Shown: piece by piece, positions 25,530 through 34,806 of the stretch
Layout of the letters: each line of letters starts with the position of its first letter
How positions within the stretch are numbered: position 1 is the first letter of the stretch
Origin: JALZKA01 sp963734015
GTDB taxonomy: Bacteria; Actinomycetota; Thermoleophilia; Solirubrobacterales; 70-9
Assembly: GCA_963734015.1 (NCBI GenBank)
Contig: CAVTFG010000019.1
Location: forward strand, 186,001 to 250,000
Direction of reading: 5' to 3'
Length of the DNA stretch: 64,000 nt
Notes under the pieces: generated by a model
What the model was told of the DNA's origin: nothing
The model's database searches: none
What the model saw: only the letters and a program-made list of their open reading frames with translations
Program-made: the position numbers and the translations under genes

Positions 25530-26414
25530 ATGCGCGTCGCGATCGCAACCTTCGCCTCGATGCCGCCGGAGTTCACCGACGACGAGCGGCTCGCTGACGC
25601 CATAGGGGCGCTGGGCGCCTCGGTCGCCCGCGTGTCCTGGGACGACGCCAAGGCCGACTGGGCGACGTTCGATGCCGTTGTGATCCGCTCGACCTGGGAC
25701 TACGCGTCGCGTCGCGACGAGTTCGTGGACTGGGCGGACTCGGTCGGAAGCCGCCTCCACAATTCGCCGGAGGTGATCCGCTGGAACACCGACAAGCGCT
25801 ACATGGGCGATCTCGAACGTGCGGGCCTTCCCGTGGTGCACACGGAGTACGTGGCGCCGGGCCAGCCGATTCCCGCGCTGGACGGCGAGGTGGTGGTGAA
25901 GCCGACGATCTCGGCGGGAGCCAAGGACTCGGGGCGCTTCAGCGAGCGGACGCATGACGACGCGTACGCGCTGATCGAGCGCATCCATCGAAGCGGGCGA
26001 ACCGTAATGGTCCAGCCGTACCAGGTAGCGGTGGACAGCGCCGGCGAGACGGCAATCGTCTGCCTCGACGGCGAGCCCAGCCATGTGCTGCGCAAGGCCG
26101 CCGTCCTGCGGCCCGACGAGGTGGCCCCCGTTCGCGACGACGCCGTGGGAGCGGCGGAGGTCATGTACGACCCCGAGCTCGTGGTCGCCGGCGAGGCGAC
26201 CGAAGCCGAGTTCGACCTCGCGCGCGAGGTCATCGACCACGTCTCCAGTCGCTTCGACTACGTCCCGCTCTACGCCCGCGTGGACATGGTCGCGGGCGCC
26301 GACGGCTCACCGGTCCTGATGGAGCTCGAGGCGGTCGAGCCCAATCTCTACCTCCACCAGGCCCCGGGATCCGCCGAGCGGGTGGCGGCGGCGATCGCCG
26401 CCAGGGCCGCCTAG
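25530..26414 (+). CDS. ATP-grasp domain protein (RimK/glutathione-synthetase-like)
   Basis: 294 residues. VVIRSTWDYASRRDEFVDWA and NSPEVIRWNTDKRYM are typical of the pre-ATP-grasp region of this family; VVVKPTISAGAKDSGRF forms the nucleotide-binding lid and YARVDMVAGADGSPVLMELEAVEPNLY supplies the metal-binding Glu and Asn. Members join an amino acid or amine to a carboxylate; the product is unknown. It is divergent from the mutase gene by 32 bases and its stop shares a CTAG with the convergent glycosyltransferase. Confidence 0.85.
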   Translation: MRVAIATFASMPPEFTDDERLADAIGALGASVARVSWDDAKADWATFDAVVIRSTWDYASRRDEFVDWADSVGSRLHNSPEVIRWNTDKRYMGDLERAGLPVVHTEYVAPGQPIPALDGEVVVKPTISAGAKDSGRFSERTHDDAYALIERIHRSGRTVMVQPYQVAVDSAGETAIVCLDGEPSHVLRKAAVLRPDEVAPVRDDAVGAAEVMYDPELVVAGEATEAEFDLAREVIDHVSSRFDYVPLYARVDMVAGADGSPVLMELEAVEPNLYLHQAPGSAERVAAAIAARAA

Positions 26415-27664
26415 CCCCGCCGCTCGATCGCCGTCTCGACCGCCGCCGCCATTCGCTCGGCGACCGCCGGGTACGAGTGCTCCTCGCGTGCGTGCGGATC
26501 GGGCGGCGGGATCTCGCGGCGGGCGACCCTGCGAAGCGCCTCGGCGATCGCCACGGGATCGCCGGCGGCGACCGGCTCGCTGCCGGCCTCGCGGGCGATC
26601 GTGCCCGCCTCGGTGCCCGCCGCCAGGGCGAGGATCGGCGGCCCGGCACTGAGGTATTCGTAGAGCTTGAAGTTGGCGAGTTGGCTGCGGATGGGATGAG
26701 CCACAAGGAGGAGGCAATCCGCCGCGCGCTGCAGGGCGAGCGCACGGTCGCGGTCGAGCGAGCCGACGACCGAGATGCGAGCCGGGCCGACGTCGGTCGC
26801 GAACAGCTCGTTCTCGGCATCGGTCAGGGGCCCGGCGATCACCAGCTCGAGCGTGCCCGCCTCGTTCGGATGCTCGGCCGCCAGCTTCCGCAGCCCCTCG
26901 ACCAGGGCGCGGGGGTCGCGGCCGGTACTTCCGAACCGCCCGGTGTAGACCAGCGAGACGCGGTCGGGATCGAGGAGGCCGGCGACGCTGGCGGGGTCGG
27001 CCGCGCCGAGGAGCTCCGGGTCGGCGCCGTTTCGGACCAGGAGCGGGTCGGCGATGCCCCGTGCCCGGAGGTCGGCGGCGGCGGGTTCGGAGACGCACAC
27101 CACCACGTCGGCTCCGCCCAGCACACGGCGTTCCATCCGCTCGTCGAGGCGCCGCTGGGCCCGGGTCGGGAACGGCGGGCGCAGCGGCTCGAACGTCCAG
27201 GCGTCGCGCACGTCCGCCACCCAGGCGACGCCGCGCCGCCGCAGCGCTACGCCGACCGAGTGCGCGGACTCGGGCGGGGAGGTGGTGATCACGCAGTCGA
27301 AGGGCGTGTGCCGCTGGAGCGAACGGGCCCGGCGCCTGGCGAAGGGGGTCCATGCCAGCGCCAGCGGCTCGGGCACGATCAGCTTGCTGAGCGGGTGGGG
27401 CCGCCCGGAGTAGGTGTTCGAGTCGTAGAGGGCGTTGACGTGGTCGGCGCCGCGCATCCGCGCCCGCCACAGCTGCGCATCGGCGGTGCGCTCGACGCCG
27501 GCGTCTTCGTCGCTGGAGCCGGAGCCATAGGCCGACGTGGTCAGGACGGTCACGTCGTGGCCCGCCCGCCGCAGGTACTTGGCGAGCGAGGCCGGGCGGT
27601 GGGCGCCGGTGTCGCGGCACGGCGGGTAGAAGTACGAGACCAGCAGGATCCGGCGCCCACTCAC
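26411..27664 (-). CDS. Glycosyltransferase family 4 protein
   Basis: 417 residues from GTG 27664. RRILLVSYFYPPCRDTGAHR is a GT-B N-terminus with a glycine-poor acceptor loop; SLVYTGRFGSTGRDPRALVEGL and FKLYEYLSAGPPILAL form the sugar-nucleotide-binding half. It is the last gene of a leftward set with another glycosyltransferase and a UDP-xylose synthase, so it may transfer xylose or a related sugar to a surface glycan (inference). It shares its stop with the convergent ATP-grasp gene through CTAG (26411-26414). Confidence 0.85.
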   Translation of the reverse strand: MSGRRILLVSYFYPPCRDTGAHRPASLAKYLRRAGHDVTVLTTSAYGSGSSDEDAGVERTADAQLWRARMRGADHVNALYDSNTYSGRPHPLSKLIVPEPLALAWTPFARRRARSLQRHTPFDCVITTSPPESAHSVGVALRRRGVAWVADVRDAWTFEPLRPPFPTRAQRRLDERMERRVLGGADVVVCVSEPAAADLRARGIADPLLVRNGADPELLGAADPASVAGLLDPDRVSLVYTGRFGSTGRDPRALVEGLRKLAAEHPNEAGTLELVIAGPLTDAENELFATDVGPARISVVGSLDRDRALALQRAADCLLLVAHPIRSQLANFKLYEYLSAGPPILALAAGTEAGTIAREAGSEPVAAGDPVAIAEALRRVARREIPPPDPHAREEHSYPAVAERMAAAVETAIERRG

Positions 27665-27713
27665 GTGTTTCGCGCTCCGCCCGGGATACGGGCTCCCTTG
27701 TGGAGCTCCGCGC

Positions 27714-28886
27714 TCACGACGCCATCTTCGCGCTGCGGGCGACGACGGCCTCCGCGTACGCGGCGTCCATCCGATCCACCAGGCGCGGCCAGTTCCACTC
27801 GCGCTCGGCCCGCGCCCGCCCGGCGGCGCCGAGGCGCCCGCGTCCGCCGGGCCCGGCGTCCACGAGCTCGCGGAGGCGAGCCGCCACCGCCGGGACGTCG
27901 CCGCGCGGCGCGAGCAGCCCCGTCTCGCCCTCGACGACGACGGCGCGCACGCCCGGATAGTCGGTGGCGACCACGGGGAGCCCGGTCGCCATCGCCTCGA
28001 TGAGCACGATCCCGAACGACTCGGGCGGCTCGGTGGTGAGCAGGAAGAGGTCGCACGCGCGCAGCACGTCCGGCAGTTCGGGGTGCGGGACCGCGCCGAG
28101 GAAGTGAACCCGCTCCGATACGCCCCGGGTCGCGGCTCGCGCCCGGAACCCGTCGACCAGCTCGCCGTCGCCCGCCACCACGATGTGCACGGCATCCGAG
28201 CCCAGCTCCGCGAGCGCGTCGATCGCGACGTCCAGGCGCTTGAAGTGGTGCGCCAGGTCCAGGGTGGCGACGAACGCGGCGACCACGGCGTCGGCCGGGA
28301 TGCCGAGGCGTCCGCGCAGGTCGCCCGCGTCCGGCCCGGGCGAGAAGACGTCGGCGTCGACTCCGTTCGGCATCTCGACCAGTTTCTCCGGCTCCCGCTC
28401 ACCCGTCCGGCGTAGATAGGGGACGGAGTTCGCGTGGTCCGGCGAGAGAACGCAGACCCGGTCGGCGGCGCGTATCAGGGCGGGCGCCACGGTGCGCTCG
28501 TACGCCTCGAACAGCGCGCCGCGCGGGCCCTTGCCGACCAGGCGGTTCTTGTAATGGACCAGCAGGGCCTGGGCGCGGCGTTGGCGATTGAGGCGTCCGA
28601 GCAACGTCAGCTCCGACCCGAAGATGAACGGGTAGTGGATGTGGACGACGTCGAATCCCGCCACGCGTGCGAGTCGCGGGATCAGCGGGGCGTTGCCGAT
28701 CGCGAAGACCGGGCGGATTCGGTGCACGACGGCCCCTCCCGAGCTCGGCGGCTCGCCCGGCGCCGGGGCGGTGAAGACCTCGACCTCATGTCCCCGCGCG
28801 GCCTGCTCGACGGCGAACCGGTGCGCGGTGTTGCCCGCGCCGCCCCGGTAGGGCGGGAACGTCGCGGTGAGATGAGCTATCCGCAA
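27714..28886 (-). CDS. Glycosyltransferase family 4 protein
   Basis: 390 residues from a TTG start three bases after the UDP-xylose synthase stop. RIAHLTATFPPYRGGAGNTA is the GT4 acceptor loop; VVAAFVATLDLAHHFKRLD and the ESFGIVLIEAMATGLPVVATD segment with the conserved Glu pair are donor-binding. A 49-base gap separates it from the next glycosyltransferase. Tight linkage to a UDP-xylose synthase makes UDP-xylose or a related nucleotide sugar a reasonable donor. Confidence 0.88.
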   Translation of the reverse strand: MRIAHLTATFPPYRGGAGNTAHRFAVEQAARGHEVEVFTAPAPGEPPSSGGAVVHRIRPVFAIGNAPLIPRLARVAGFDVVHIHYPFIFGSELTLLGRLNRQRRAQALLVHYKNRLVGKGPRGALFEAYERTVAPALIRAADRVCVLSPDHANSVPYLRRTGEREPEKLVEMPNGVDADVFSPGPDAGDLRGRLGIPADAVVAAFVATLDLAHHFKRLDVAIDALAELGSDAVHIVVAGDGELVDGFRARAATRGVSERVHFLGAVPHPELPDVLRACDLFLLTTEPPESFGIVLIEAMATGLPVVATDYPGVRAVVVEGETGLLAPRGDVPAVAARLRELVDAGPGGRGRLGAAGRARAEREWNWPRLVDRMDAAYAEAVVARSAKMAS

Positions 28887-28889
28887 GCG

Positions 28890-29838
28890 TCAGCGGGCGA
28901 CGCCGACCAGCTGCTCGGCGCCGGCCTCCTCGATCGTCCGCGCGAGGCCCTCCCGAAGCTCGACCTCGGGCTCCCATCCCAGGAGCTGCCTTGCCCGCTT
29001 GATGTCGGGCTGGCGCACCTGCGGATCGTCGGTGGGGAGCGCCTCGAAGACGATCTCCGACTGCGACTCGGCGACTTGGATCACGGTCTCGGCGAGCTCG
29101 AGCAGCGTGAACTCGTTCGGGTTGCCGATGTTGACCGGCACGTGGACGTCGGACTCGGCCATCGCGATGTAGCCGCGGATCTGGTCGTCGACGTAACAGA
29201 AGCTCCGGGTCTGGCTGCCCTCGCCGAACACCGTGAGCGGCTTGCTCTGAAGGGCCTGGCGCAGGAAGGTCGGGATCGCCCGGCCGTCGTGCGGGCGCAT
29301 CCGGGGGCCGTAGGTGTTGAACGTGCGCACGATCCCGGTGTCGACTCCCTGCTGGCGGTGGTAGGCCATCGTCAGCGCCTCGGCGTAGCGCTTGGCCTCG
29401 TCGTAGACGCCGCGCGGGCCGATCGGGTTGACGTGGCCCCAGTAGTCCTCCGGCTGCGGATGGACCTGCGGATCGCCGTACACCTCGGAGGTCGAGGCGA
29501 GCACGAAGCGCGCACGCTTGATCTTCGCGAGGCCGAGCATGTGGTGGGTGCCGTAGGAGCCGACCTTGAGCGTGTGGAGCGGGAGACGCTGGTAGTCGAT
29601 CGGGCTCGCGGGCGACGCGAGGTGATAGACGAAATCGACCGGCTCGTCGATGAAGAGCGGCTCGGTCAGGTCATGCATCAGGAAATGGAACCGATCGTCC
29701 TCGACGTGCTCGATGTTCTGAAGCGAGCCCGTATCGAGGTTGTCGACGCAGATCACCCGGTGCCCCTTGACGAAGCAGTGCGTCGCACATGTGCGAACCG
29801 AGGAATCCAGCGCCCCCGCTGACGATGCTGGTGGTCAT
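28890..29838 (-). CDS. uxs: UDP-glucuronate decarboxylase (UDP-xylose synthase), apparent frameshift
   Basis: The body (29756 to 28890) contains YHLASPASPIDY, STSEVYGDP, the YxxxK pair in VYDEAKRYAE and FNTYGPRMRPHDGR, typical of the SDR decarboxylase that makes UDP-xylose from UDP-glucuronate. The NAD-binding N-terminus SIVSGGAGFLGSHMCDALL is encoded from ATG 29838 in another frame. One G too many in the GGGG run (CCCC at 29763-29766) breaks the join; without it the protein is 315 residues, the family length. A TATTGT element lies ten bases before ATG 29838. Feeds the two glycosyltransferases downstream. Confidence 0.88.
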
Positions 29839-29942
29839 GGCCGGGGCCACAATAGCGCCGCGGCCGTGGCTGAGAGCTGGATTGCGATGGCGGTGCAGCG
29901 ACCCGACCGGGGCGGCAGGCGCGCCTTCGGGGTTGTCCGAGC

Positions 29943-30443
29943 GTGGATCAGCACGCCGCCAGGACGCGCGCAGCCGTCTCGCTCCTCGGCGCCCACGAGG
30001 TGTCGCTGCGGCGGGCGGCGCGCCGGGTTTCCATCTGCCATGACGACGCGGATGAGGCCCTCCAGCGCGCGACCCTGATCCTGCTCACCAAGGCACCACC
30101 GCATCCGCCGCGCCGTCTGGCCGGCTGGATGCACGTCGTGACCCGGCGCGAGGCGCTGGCCGTACGCCGCGAGCGCGAGCGTCTGTTGGCCGCCGAGGTC
30201 GGCGAAGCTCTCCCGTGCTGCGCGCCCAGCCCCGCCGAGCGAGCCGAGCGCCGGGAGCGCTCGCGCGACCGCGTCCGCCTGCTCGGCCGGCTGAAGCCCG
30301 ACGAGCGCCGCGCCCTCGTCCTCAAGGGCCAGGGCTATTCGTACCGGGAGATCTGCGAGCTGACAGGCTGGACGTATACGAAGGTCAACCGATGCCTGGC
30401 GGAGGGCCGCGCCAGGCTGCGTCAGCTCGGCGCGATGGAGTGA
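29943..30443 (+). CDS. Sigma-70 family RNA polymerase sigma factor
   Basis: 166 residues from GTG 29943. The N-terminal half (LLGAHEVSLRRAARRVSICHDDADEALQRATLILL) is a divergent region 2, and LKPDERRALVLKGQGYSYREICELTGWTYTKVNRCLAEGRARL is a clear region 4 helix-turn-helix. No anti-sigma gene is adjacent. It is divergent from the UDP-xylose synthase gene and overlaps the convergent arsM end by 22 bases. Confidence 0.82.
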   Translation: MDQHAARTRAAVSLLGAHEVSLRRAARRVSICHDDADEALQRATLILLTKAPPHPPRRLAGWMHVVTRREALAVRRERERLLAAEVGEALPCCAPSPAERAERRERSRDRVRLLGRLKPDERRALVLKGQGYSYREICELTGWTYTKVNRCLAEGRARLRQLGAME

Positions 30444-31120
30444 TCGGGGGTCCGGGCGCGGATGATCGCCGAGCCGGCGTGCTCGTGGACGCGGTGGGTC
30501 TCCTCCAGCGTCACCCCCACGAAGCCCGCCTCGCGGAGCTCGCGGTCGAACTCCTCCGCCGTGAGCGCGCCTGCGATGCAGCCGGTCCACTGCTGCATGT
30601 CGGCGCGGGTAGCGCCGTCCATGTCCGTGTCCGCGACGATGTCGGTGACCGCGAACCGGCCGCCAGGTCTCAGCACCCTCGCGGCCTCGTGGAGCACCGC
30701 CGGCTTGTCGCCGGAGAGGTTGATCACGCAGTTCGAGATGATCACGTCGACGGAGTCGTTGGGAAGCGGGATCGCCTCGATCGTGCCCCTTAGGAACTCG
30801 ACGTTCTCGACCCCGGCCTCCGCCTGGTTGCGGCGCGCGAGGCCGAGCATCTCGTCGGTCATGTCGAGGCCGTAGGCCTTGCCGGCCGGCCCGACGCGGC
30901 GGGCGGAGATGAGTACGTCGGTGCCGTCGCCTGATCCCAAGTCCAGCACCACGTCACCTTCGCCCAGATGAGCCACGGCGGTCGGGTTGCCACAGCCGAG
31001 TGGGCTGGAGCTCGGCCCGCAGCAATCGCTGTCCCCGGCCTCGATCCTGGATGCCGCGCCGGCGTAGCGCTCGCGCACCGCCTCGCGGACTTCGTCGCGA
31101 CTCTTCAACTGTTCAGCCAC
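30422..31120 (-). CDS. arsM: Arsenite S-adenosylmethionine methyltransferase
   Basis: 232 residues. Cys33-Cys34 and Cys43 lie in the N-terminal DCCGPSSSPLGCGNP, the SAM loop is VLDLGSGDGTDVL, and Cys131 (SNCVINLS) and Cys181 are the conserved arsenite-binding cysteines. The enzyme methylates As(III) to methylated and volatile species. The GTG start at 31120 lies inside the end of arsR, so the two are co-transcribed and coupled. No arsenite efflux gene is seen in the window. Confidence 0.93.
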   Translation of the reverse strand: MAEQLKSRDEVREAVRERYAGAASRIEAGDSDCCGPSSSPLGCGNPTAVAHLGEGDVVLDLGSGDGTDVLISARRVGPAGKAYGLDMTDEMLGLARRNQAEAGVENVEFLRGTIEAIPLPNDSVDVIISNCVINLSGDKPAVLHEAARVLRPGGRFAVTDIVADTDMDGATRADMQQWTGCIAGALTAEEFDRELREAGFVGVTLEETHRVHEHAGSAIIRARTPDHSIAPS

Positions 31121-31461
31121 GTGGACAACTCCTTCACCGCATCGGGTTTGACGTAGTAGTAGGCCCAGAGACCGCGCCGCTCGGAACCGACGACTCCTGC
31201 CTCCCGGAGCACCTTGAGGTGGTGCGACACGGTGGGCTGGGAGAGGTCGAAGAGAGGAACCAGCTCGCAGACGCAGACCTTGCCGGCGTGCTTGCGGAGC
31301 ACGTCAACGAGCTGCATCCGGATCGGGTCGCCAAGCGCCTTGGCGACGCTCGCCATTCGCTCGGCTTCGGTGCGTTCGATGTCCGGGTAGACGACCGGGT
31401 CGCAACACACCTCGCCCTTCGGCCGCTTCTGCTTCGGCGCGAGCTCCAGATCGACGCTCAT
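31105..31461 (-). CDS. arsR: ArsR-family arsenic-responsive repressor
   Basis: 118 residues with the ArsR winged helix (MASVAKALGDPIRMQLVDVL and LSQPTVSHHLKVLREAGVV). Cys63 and Cys65 in the KVCVCEL helix are the classical arsenite site; an additional Cys19-Cys20 pair precedes it and could supply further ligands, as in actinobacterial arsenic sensors. It would repress its own arsR-arsM unit and the divergent arsC until As(III) binds. ATG 31461 lies at the predicted transcription start, so the mRNA is probably leaderless. Confidence 0.93.
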   Translation of the reverse strand: MSVDLELAPKQKRPKGEVCCDPVVYPDIERTEAERMASVAKALGDPIRMQLVDVLRKHAGKVCVCELVPLFDLSQPTVSHHLKVLREAGVVGSERRGLWAYYYVKPDAVKELSTWLNS

Positions 31462-31468
31462 CTATCTA

Positions 31469-31508
31469 CATATATCTATTGAAACGACAAATGTCAATGG
31501 AATAAGCT
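31469..31508. promoter_or_regulatory. Divergent arsR/arsC promoters with shared operator region
   Basis: Leftwards, TTGACA (31497-31492) and TATATG (31474-31469) are separated by 17 bases and place the start of arsR mRNA at its ATG. Rightwards, TTGAAA (31479-31484) and TAAGCT (31503-31508) are separated by 18 bases for arsC. The overlap contains ATTGA/TCAAT and GACA-TT-TGTC inverted repeats, suited to one ArsR dimer blocking both promoters. The leftward promoter is a near-consensus match; the rightward one is weaker. Confidence 0.65.
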
Positions 31509-31558
31509 CCGCGGCATGAGAGGAGCCACCCGAACCGGGGCAGGTTAAGGAGTGGCGC

Positions 31559-32206
31559 ATGCCTGTGCGACTGGCCGAGCTCGACGTCAACCTGGTGACA
31601 CGAGGGCACCTCGAAAAGGGACTCGTAGCCCTGCGCGACGAGTTCTCCGGAGTGTTCGCGACCGAGACGATCGAGCGCTACATGGCGGAGTCGCTGGACA
31701 AGATCGGATCCGCGCGGATCGAGAACTTCGTTCCGCTGTTCGCCCATCGCTTCGCGCGTGAAAGGCTCCGGGCCCTGGCTCAGGCTGACGACAAGATCAC
31801 CAAGGACGTCCCCGAGGTCCTGTTCGTATGCGTCCACAACGCCGGGCGCTCCCAGATGGCGGCGGGGCTGCTGAACAAGGCCGCCGCGGGCCGCGTCCAT
31901 GTTCGAACGGCCGGATCCGACCCAGCCGAGGAGATCAATCCCGCCGTCGTCGAGGCGATGGACGAGGTCGGCGTCGACCTCTCCGAGGAGTTCCCGAAGC
32001 CGCTGACGGACGAGTTCGTCCGCGCCGCGGACGCCGTGATCACGATGGGCTGCGGCGATGCCTGTCCGATCTACCCCGGCAAGCACTACGAGGACTGGGA
32101 GCTCGAGGATCCCGCAGGCAAGGATGTCGAGACGGTGCGCCGGATTCGGGACGAGATCGGATCCCGCGTGAACGCCCTGCTGGACGAGCTGGTCGAGGGC
32201 CGCTAG
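31559..32206 (+). CDS. arsC: Arsenate reductase with N-terminal three-helix domain
   Basis: 215 residues. The first about 80 form a helical domain (LVALRDEFSGVFATETIERYMAESL) seen as a dimerisation module in actinobacterial arsenate reductases. The rest is a low-molecular-weight phosphatase-like reductase: CVHNAGR (Cys91 to Arg97) is the P-loop, and MGCGDACPIYPGKHYEDWELEDPAGK carries further redox cysteines and the general acid. It reduces As(V) to As(III), the substrate of ArsM. AAGGAG lies about nine bases before ATG, unlike the leaderless arsR opposite. Confidence 0.92.
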   Translation: MPVRLAELDVNLVTRGHLEKGLVALRDEFSGVFATETIERYMAESLDKIGSARIENFVPLFAHRFARERLRALAQADDKITKDVPEVLFVCVHNAGRSQMAAGLLNKAAAGRVHVRTAGSDPAEEINPAVVEAMDEVGVDLSEEFPKPLTDEFVRAADAVITMGCGDACPIYPGKHYEDWELEDPAGKDVETVRRIRDEIGSRVNALLDELVEGR

Positions 32207-32265
32207 CCCCAGCGCACCCGCGGCGCGAGCCTATACCTGCACACAGCTCCCCAGGGCCGGCCGGT

Positions 32266-33366
32266 TCAGTCGCTTCGATCCCGGGTCCCGGGCGCATACC
32301 CGGCGTAGCGGCGGCGGTTGAGGATCGACCGGAGCGCCCGCTTCGCCCCCCGGTAATGCTGGAGGTTGAACTCGTTGTCCGGGTCCACGCTCCGGAAGTA
32401 GAGGAGCGCCTTCACGCGGGGATGCTCGCGCGCCCACTTGTGGATCCGCCGGGTGAACTCGCCCTGGTAGTCATTGTCCCAAGCGGAGTACTCGCCGATC
32501 GCGAACGGGAAGCGCCGGAAGTCCCGGAAGAACCGGCGCAGGTAAGTCCAGAGCGTCCGGTTCGAGAACTTCGCGTACACGTCGGTGCCGACCCAGTCCA
32601 CGTAGCGGCGGCCCGGCCAGTAGTCGCGCGGTGCGTTGCCCGGCACATTCGGCGACCCTCGCGTCAGCGGCATCCACATCAGCGCGACCTTGGGATGGTC
32701 GAGCTTCTTCGGCACGCCGCGGTTCTCGTAGACCGGCGCGCGGTTCGACCGGGCGCGGTGAATCCGCGGCATGCCGAGCCGCATCAGCTTCCGGTTGATC
32801 TCGGCACGTTTCCCGCCGCGCACGATCAGGGCGAACCGCTTCCACGCGCGCTTGAACCACTTCGTGGCATGACCCTGGCGGCGGCTGCCGTCCGCGTTGA
32901 AGGCCGAGTACGGGTTCAGGTGCAGGTTCATCTCGGCGAACGGCCGGATGTACACGACCTGGTTGAAGTTGTCGATCGACTCGTTCAGGCGCAGCATGTA
33001 GTGGTCGTCGCGGCCGCTCGCGAGCCGCCGCGGCGTCGTGACCTCGGCCTCGCCGCCCGGCGCGGTCGAGAGGCTGAGGACTCCGCGCGTGTCGGTCCGC
33101 TCCCAGCGCCGGAAGGCTCCGGTCGTCAGCGGCACCCCCCAGTGGAAGAAGTCCTGGAGCAGGGCCGTGTGGGCCCTGACCTGCTTGTTGAAGCGGCGGT
33201 AGTCGCCCACTCTTCCCGTGTCCGACACGCCGTGCCAGATCTTCTTGCCCGGAGGCGTAAACCGCGCCCCCGACGCCGAGCCCTGACCGATCGCGAGGCT
33301 CGCCGCGAGCAGGCAGGCCACAACGACTCCGGCCCCCAGGGTTGCTTTGCGCGTCGTCTCCTCCAA
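32266..33366 (-). CDS. Secreted glycoside hydrolase family 26-like protein
   Basis: About 366 residues with a hydrophobic signal segment (LGAGVVVACLLAASLAIG). YIRPFAEMNLHLNPY resembles the GH26 acid/base motif and FAIGEYSAWDN the nucleophile motif of beta-mannanase-like enzymes; DWVGTDVYAKF is also typical. It may trim mannan-type or related polysaccharide. The start is uncertain: TTG 33366 lies eight bases after a CATAAC -10-like element, while GTG 33372 is a longer choice. It is divergent from the MFS gene. Confidence 0.72.
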   Translation of the reverse strand: MEETTRKATLGAGVVVACLLAASLAIGQGSASGARFTPPGKKIWHGVSDTGRVGDYRRFNKQVRAHTALLQDFFHWGVPLTTGAFRRWERTDTRGVLSLSTAPGGEAEVTTPRRLASGRDDHYMLRLNESIDNFNQVVYIRPFAEMNLHLNPYSAFNADGSRRQGHATKWFKRAWKRFALIVRGGKRAEINRKLMRLGMPRIHRARSNRAPVYENRGVPKKLDHPKVALMWMPLTRGSPNVPGNAPRDYWPGRRYVDWVGTDVYAKFSNRTLWTYLRRFFRDFRRFPFAIGEYSAWDNDYQGEFTRRIHKWAREHPRVKALLYFRSVDPDNEFNLQHYRGAKRALRSILNRRRYAGYAPGTRDRSD

Positions 33367-33478
33367 GAGCACCCGTTATGAAGGACAACACAGATCAGGT
33401 CCCCGGGCTGCGGTCCGAGAGCCCGTGGGACGGTCGGTGCAGCCGGGCGCTTCAACCACCCGTCCCTAGAGTGGACGG

Positions 33479-34627
33479 ATGCGTCGTCTGCTCCTGCTGG
33501 CCTCGGCGATCGTCTTCGTCGACACCATGTTCTTCGCTGCGGTGGCGCCGTTGCTGCCCCGGCTCTCGGACGACTTCGACCTGTCCAAGACCGCGGCCGG
33601 CATCCTCTCCGGCGCCTACGCGGCCGGCACGCTTACCGCGAGCATCCCGGCCGGCTTGCTTGCGTCACGCGTGGGCGTGCGCCCGACGGTGTACACGGGG
33701 CTGGGCCTGCTCTCCGCGTCCGGGATCGTCTTCGCGACCGCGAACGACATCGTGCTGCTCGACGCTGCCCGGTTCGTGCAAGGCGTCGGCGGCGCCTGCT
33801 CGTGGGCGGGAGCGCTCGGTTGGCTGATCGGTACCGCGCCGCGCGACCGCCGTGGGGAGCTGATCGGCTCGGCGATGGCTGCGGCGATCGGCGGCGTCCT
33901 CTTCGGCCCGGTGCTGGGCGGCTTGGCGGTGGGCCTCGGCCGTGGCCCGGTCTTCGGTGCGGTGGCGTTGCTCGGCCTCGGGCTGATCGCGCTCACCAGG
34001 CAGCTGCCGGCGCCGCGCGCGACCGTCACCCGGTCGGCGCGCGACAACCTGGCCGCGGCCGCAAGGGCTCCGGGCCTGCGCGTCGGCCTCCCGCTCATCC
34101 TGATCCCCGGACTCCTGTTCGGGGCGATCGACGTCCTCGTCCCGCTGCGTCTGGACGACCTGGGTGCCACCGCCGGCGCGATCGCCGCGGTGTTCCTGGT
34201 CGCCGCGTTGACCGAGGCGGCGGTGAACCCGATCGCGGGCCGCATCTCCGACCGCTACGGCCGGATCATGCCCAGCAAGGTCGGGCTCGCGACGAGCGCG
34301 GTCGCCGCGCTGCTCCTGATCCTTCCCGACTCAACCTGGGTGCTCGGCGTGATCCTCATCGCGGCTGCGCCCGCGATCGGGATCCTCTGGTCGCCGGCGA
34401 TGGCGCTGCTCTCAGACGGCGCCGAGAGCGCCGGCGTCGACCAGGGCCTGGCGTTCGGGTTCGTCAACCTGGGATGGGCGCTCGGCCACACCCTCGGCGC
34501 CACCGCGGGCCCCGGTCTGGCCGAGCTGACGAGCGACGCAGTGACCTACGCGCTGCTGGCCGCGATCTGCGCCGTCGCGTTCGCCACCCTGATGTGGCGC
34601 GACCCGTTGCCGGAGCCGGCCACGTAG
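33479..34627 (+). CDS. Major facilitator superfamily transporter
   Basis: 382 residues with about twelve membrane helices and the motif A-like loop between helices 2 and 3 (SIPAGLLASRVGVRPTVYTG), repeated in the second half (GRISDRYGRIMPSKVGL). The architecture is that of drug/proton or sugar antiporters; no substrate is evident. A TAGAGT element at 33467-33472 lies six bases before ATG, predicting a leaderless message. It is followed by the tRNA-Ser gene on the other strand. Confidence 0.88.
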   Translation: MRRLLLLASAIVFVDTMFFAAVAPLLPRLSDDFDLSKTAAGILSGAYAAGTLTASIPAGLLASRVGVRPTVYTGLGLLSASGIVFATANDIVLLDAARFVQGVGGACSWAGALGWLIGTAPRDRRGELIGSAMAAAIGGVLFGPVLGGLAVGLGRGPVFGAVALLGLGLIALTRQLPAPRATVTRSARDNLAAAARAPGLRVGLPLILIPGLLFGAIDVLVPLRLDDLGATAGAIAAVFLVAALTEAAVNPIAGRISDRYGRIMPSKVGLATSAVAALLLILPDSTWVLGVILIAAAPAIGILWSPAMALLSDGAESAGVDQGLAFGFVNLGWALGHTLGATAGPGLAELTSDAVTYALLAAICAVAFATLMWRDPLPEPAT

Positions 34628-34686
34628 CGCCGCCGAGCGTCGCGTTCACCTCGGGGCAGAGCCTTGAAAGTCAACGCCCGGACGAG

Positions 34687-34776
34687 CGGAGGGGGTGGGA
34701 TTCGAACCCACGAGACCGGTCAACCCGGCCTAGCGGTTTTCAAGACCGCCGCATTCGACCACTCTGCCACCCCTCC
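34687..34776 (-). tRNA. tRNA-Ser (anticodon UGA)
   Basis: The leftward strand folds as a 90-base class II tRNA. The acceptor arms GGAGGGG and CCCCTCC pair, the anticodon loop CTTGAAA is closed by GCGGT/ACCGC with TGA as anticodon, a long variable arm follows, and the T arm holds GGGTTCGAATCCC. CCA is not encoded. Confidence 0.95.
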
Positions 34777-34806
34777 TGAGAAGCCGAGGATAGATTGCGC
34801 CGCGCG

